Of a DNA stretch of 64,000 nucleotides, positions 61,373 to 64,000 are shown piece after piece. Positions within the stretch are counted from its first letter, which is position 1. Every line of letters begins with the position of its first letter. Origin of the DNA: Ophioderma brevispina (lineage: Eukaryota; Echinodermata; Ophiuroidea; Amphilepidida; Ophiodermatidae); NCBI GenBank assembly GCA_023653785.1, contig JAMKCH010035364.1, positions 124,001 to 188,000 on the forward strand, written 5' to 3'. The position numbers and the translations under genes are program-made. Under the pieces are notes generated by a model. The model did no database searches. It was not told the DNA's origin and worked only from the letters and a program-made list of their open reading frames with translations.

Positions 61373-61965
61373 GGGACACTTGAATGGTTTCTCAGATGCG
61401 TTTTACTGATGGTTCCATTGGTGTTTTTGGCGCCTTTGAATGTATCAAATGGTTGTTGACGCCAATTGCTGAAAAAACTCAAATGCCATTGCTGTTCCCA
61501 AATGGTCAAAAATTATGATTTCTTAAATTATTATAAAATTACACACTTTGGATGGTTCCTTAATGTTCACAGTGTTTTTAGCTTCCTTTGTGTTGTCAAT
61601 TGTTGATTGAAATTACCTGGAGTCCCGATTCACAGTTTTGGTTCCCCCAAAATTGTTCAAAATAATTATTTTTTAAAGAAAAGTTGTCAACTTTGCGATG
61701 GTCGCGCATCAAGATTGTGTTTTTCTGGATGTTTCTGGTGTTTTGGGCTCCTTTGTGTATCAACACACAAAACCCAAATGCAAAACAAAAGTACCCATTT
61801 CCTCCAAATGGTCCAAAAATAATGATGTTCAAAAAGTGGGACACTTTGGATGGTTCTTGGACGTTTTTTGGATGGTTCCCGGTTTGTGGTTTGGCTCTTT
61901 TGTGTTTCAAATGGTTGATGACACTGTCAGTAGGGGACTTTGTGACTACACATTGATGGTCACAT
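61373..61965 (+). repeat. Diverged minisatellite, about four units of 145-167 bp
   Basis: Units start with GGGACACTTGAATGGTTTC (61373), CACACTTTGGATGGTTCC (61543), CAACTTTGCGATGGTCGC (61688) and GGGACACTTTGGATGG (61838). Each unit continues with a GTGTTTTT..GGC.CCTTTGTGT block and an AAATGGTC.AAAA block. The open frames on both strands here reflect the repeat, not a gene. Confidence 0.7.
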
Positions 61966-64000
61966 TTTTTTAACATGAAGACCTTTATGTTCCCAGAACG
62001 GATTTTATTCTCTCTGACTGGATGGTAAGTTGGTTTCTTGTAATTCATTAATGTGACATCCAAAATGTAATGGTCGATAACTGAAACAATAAAAAATACA
62101 GAGGACTAAAATTTGTGGCGGTTAATTACCAACATTTTTTAATTTGGTAATCCGCAGGAGGGACTTAAAATTTGTGGCGGATTACCACGTAAATTCCGAC
62201 GGATTTTACCACATTATTTTTCTTATTTTTCTAACGCTGGTTAGGAACCAATAGTTACTTTGGTCTACGTCTGTGGTGTAGTTTTCCAATATTTTTTTAT
62301 TTATTTTTACAAAGTGGTAAGAGTGACCATTGAAAAAAAACATTACCCGTGCTAAGCAGAGAAGAGAAATGATTCTTGTTGAGTATGTCGATTTCAATTG
62401 TGCAACTTGTGATGAAGAAAACTCAGTAGACCCAGGATGGCTGAAAATAACATTCAGAAGCATCTGCTCTGCTGACACATGGAGTTAATTACAACCCTTT
62501 ACCCCTTTCAATTACTTATTCCCTCAATCAAACTTTATCAATGTTTATGCTTTCTAAAACAGGAAAGAGATTGAGTGAGTGGTAGATCACTTGCTAGCGT
62601 AGTAGGTTTCTGTATCGAGTGGGTTAAAAATCATGTGATATGCATTGGAGTGGAAATGTATCGCGGTGTTTTGAAACTGACAAGGGGAAATTGATAAATA
62701 AAAAGTGACCGCCCCCAATATTTTTTAACCTGCAACAGGAGGAAACCTAAAAAATTCCATGTGAAGGGCCTGTCCTTAATGGGTGCCAACGTTTCGGAAT
62801 TCTGACTCTCGTTTTCTGCGTATTCCCTATGAGGATTAACATATGAGGTCATGACAGCGCCGGTATGCGTTCAAATGGCAACTTTTCAATGGCATTTCTG
62901 TCAGTTTGAAAATGAACATATAGTTCGGTTATAGGTTGCTTTAAAAAAAGTATAATGATTGCGGGTTTTGTTTTTTTAAATTTTTTCTTTTTAAAAATAG
63001 TTGACACAGGTCAAAGTGAAAAAACACGTTTTTGGTCGGACATAAACACTAATTGGAAGAAAGGAGAAGAATCCAACATTTGAGGGTTTACAGTTAACGC
63101 ATGATGTGCCTGTGGATATGACAAAGCAATATGCGACTGAGGATATATTGCCTGAGCAGGGATCAATCATGCACCAGTCAATGTGACTCAAAGTTTTCCA
63201 AGAATCCATACAATTGCCCATGCACTCTTCTTAAACATCACAAAAAAAACCATGGTGAATGTCACAATTAGAGCAACCAGGTAAAATGTCCAAATATCAT
63301 TAAATTTACCCAACCTTTCAGGCGCATATGTGGCAACCTAGTACAAACATCCCTACCAAATATCCCGTTATGAATGCCCTACTAGTCAGTGTGATGAAAG
63401 TATAGAAACTGCCCTATTAACAAAAGTAGAAAATCGACATCCTTTTACTAGTTTATAAAATAGTTAGAAGAAGCCCCTATAATACTAGTGGGAATTTGTA
63501 GGAACTCCTAACGAATTCCTTATTAAACCACGAGCTGTTCAGCAAACTGTTCAGCTGCTTACTACCAGTTAGAATATTGTAGCGGCTCCTGAAGAAACTA
63601 ATTATAGTTAGTAATAATATCGGACATCAATTTACTATTGCAAATTTAGTACGCAAAAGCCAGTTTTGGTTTTCAGTGTATGTTATTTTAGTTTTAAAAT
63701 AATGAAATTCATGGAGCGATTCTGCTTATTTGTTATTTTAGTTTACCAAAGGGGGTTGGGGTCGAGATTAGCGTTTTAATATCTTGATGGCGCTTAATAA
63801 AGTACGCGAACAGAAAGTAACTTGACAGTTGCTAGCACACAGAAGATAGCAGATATCCTATGTCCCATTGGTGTAGATTTTTCGGTTCGTGAAATGTTTT
63901 TGTTCTCTATTGTTTTTTTTCAAAAAAGTGAGCAAATTTGTAGTCGAGGGACACGCAATCGTAAATTGGAGCGTTTGGATTTTAAATTTCATGGCGTCAT
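61966..64000. other. Non-coding stretch with minor repeats
   Basis: 62104-62190 carries a short direct repeat (GGACTAAAATTTGTGGCGG / GGACTTAAAATTTGTGGCGG). 62571-62630 has a weak tRNA-like head (GAGTGAGTGGTAGATCACTTGC) without a convincing box B. Nothing else was recognised up to the end of the window. Confidence 0.4.

Noticed and set aside
61596..62063. 155-codon minus-strand open frame
   Set aside because: Covers the diverged minisatellite; repeats of the same motif explain its length.
1..64000. CRISPR array, operon or prophage
   Set aside because: No regularly spaced identical short repeats, no prokaryotic gene packing; all features are of animal nuclear type.

Overview
This window looks like AT-rich nuclear DNA of an animal, most likely a marine invertebrate, with a deuterostome such as an echinoderm or hemichordate a reasonable guess. 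The grounds are non-LTR retrotransposon fragments of several kinds, tRNA-derived SINEs, many inverted-repeat DNA transposons, abundant microsatellites, and one gene for an Ig-domain cell-surface receptor. There is no operon structure and no prokaryotic gene density. The species cannot be fixed from the sequence.

Layout. 1-5.3 kb is a nest: a fold-back element, a decayed LINE on the minus strand, then a piggyBac-like miniature element (TTAA target, CCCTCG ends) broken by a CR1-type LINE tail, a tRNA-derived SINE and an inverted pair of Penelope-like terminal segments that carry hammerhead-ribozyme-like motifs. 6.5-8.9 kb is a decayed IS630/Tc1/mariner-group transposon with long inverted repeats. 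9-28 kb is mostly non-coding, with miniature elements (10.0, 17.8, 19.3-20.4 and 20.5-21.4 kb) and a SINE. 29.06-30.24 kb holds the only convincing host gene: a signal peptide, two Ig domains, a membrane span and, after an apparent one-base frame break, a cytoplasmic tail with an ITAM-like pair of tyrosines. 32-40 kb holds further miniature elements, a tRNA-Ser/Leu-like SINE and a LINE nested inside a mariner-type miniature element.

41.15-60.66 kb is a direct tandem duplication: a unit of about 6.2 kb (41,150-47,352) followed by a second copy (47,352-60,658) stretched to 13.3 kb by four insertions. Comparing the copies gives empty and filled sites, so insertion boundaries and target duplications can be read directly: a 611-bp piggyBac-like element only in copy A; a 4,349-bp element with TAA target duplications only in copy B, which carries a decayed gene of a widespread transposon-linked family; a TA-flanked element and two other inverted-repeat elements, also only in copy B. 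Copy B differs from copy A mainly by small indels, so noisy long-read sequence or an unmerged haplotype must be considered.

60.66-64 kb is non-coding, with a diverged minisatellite of about 150-165 bp at 61.4-62.0 kb. Apart from the receptor gene, almost every coding trace is transposon-derived and broken.
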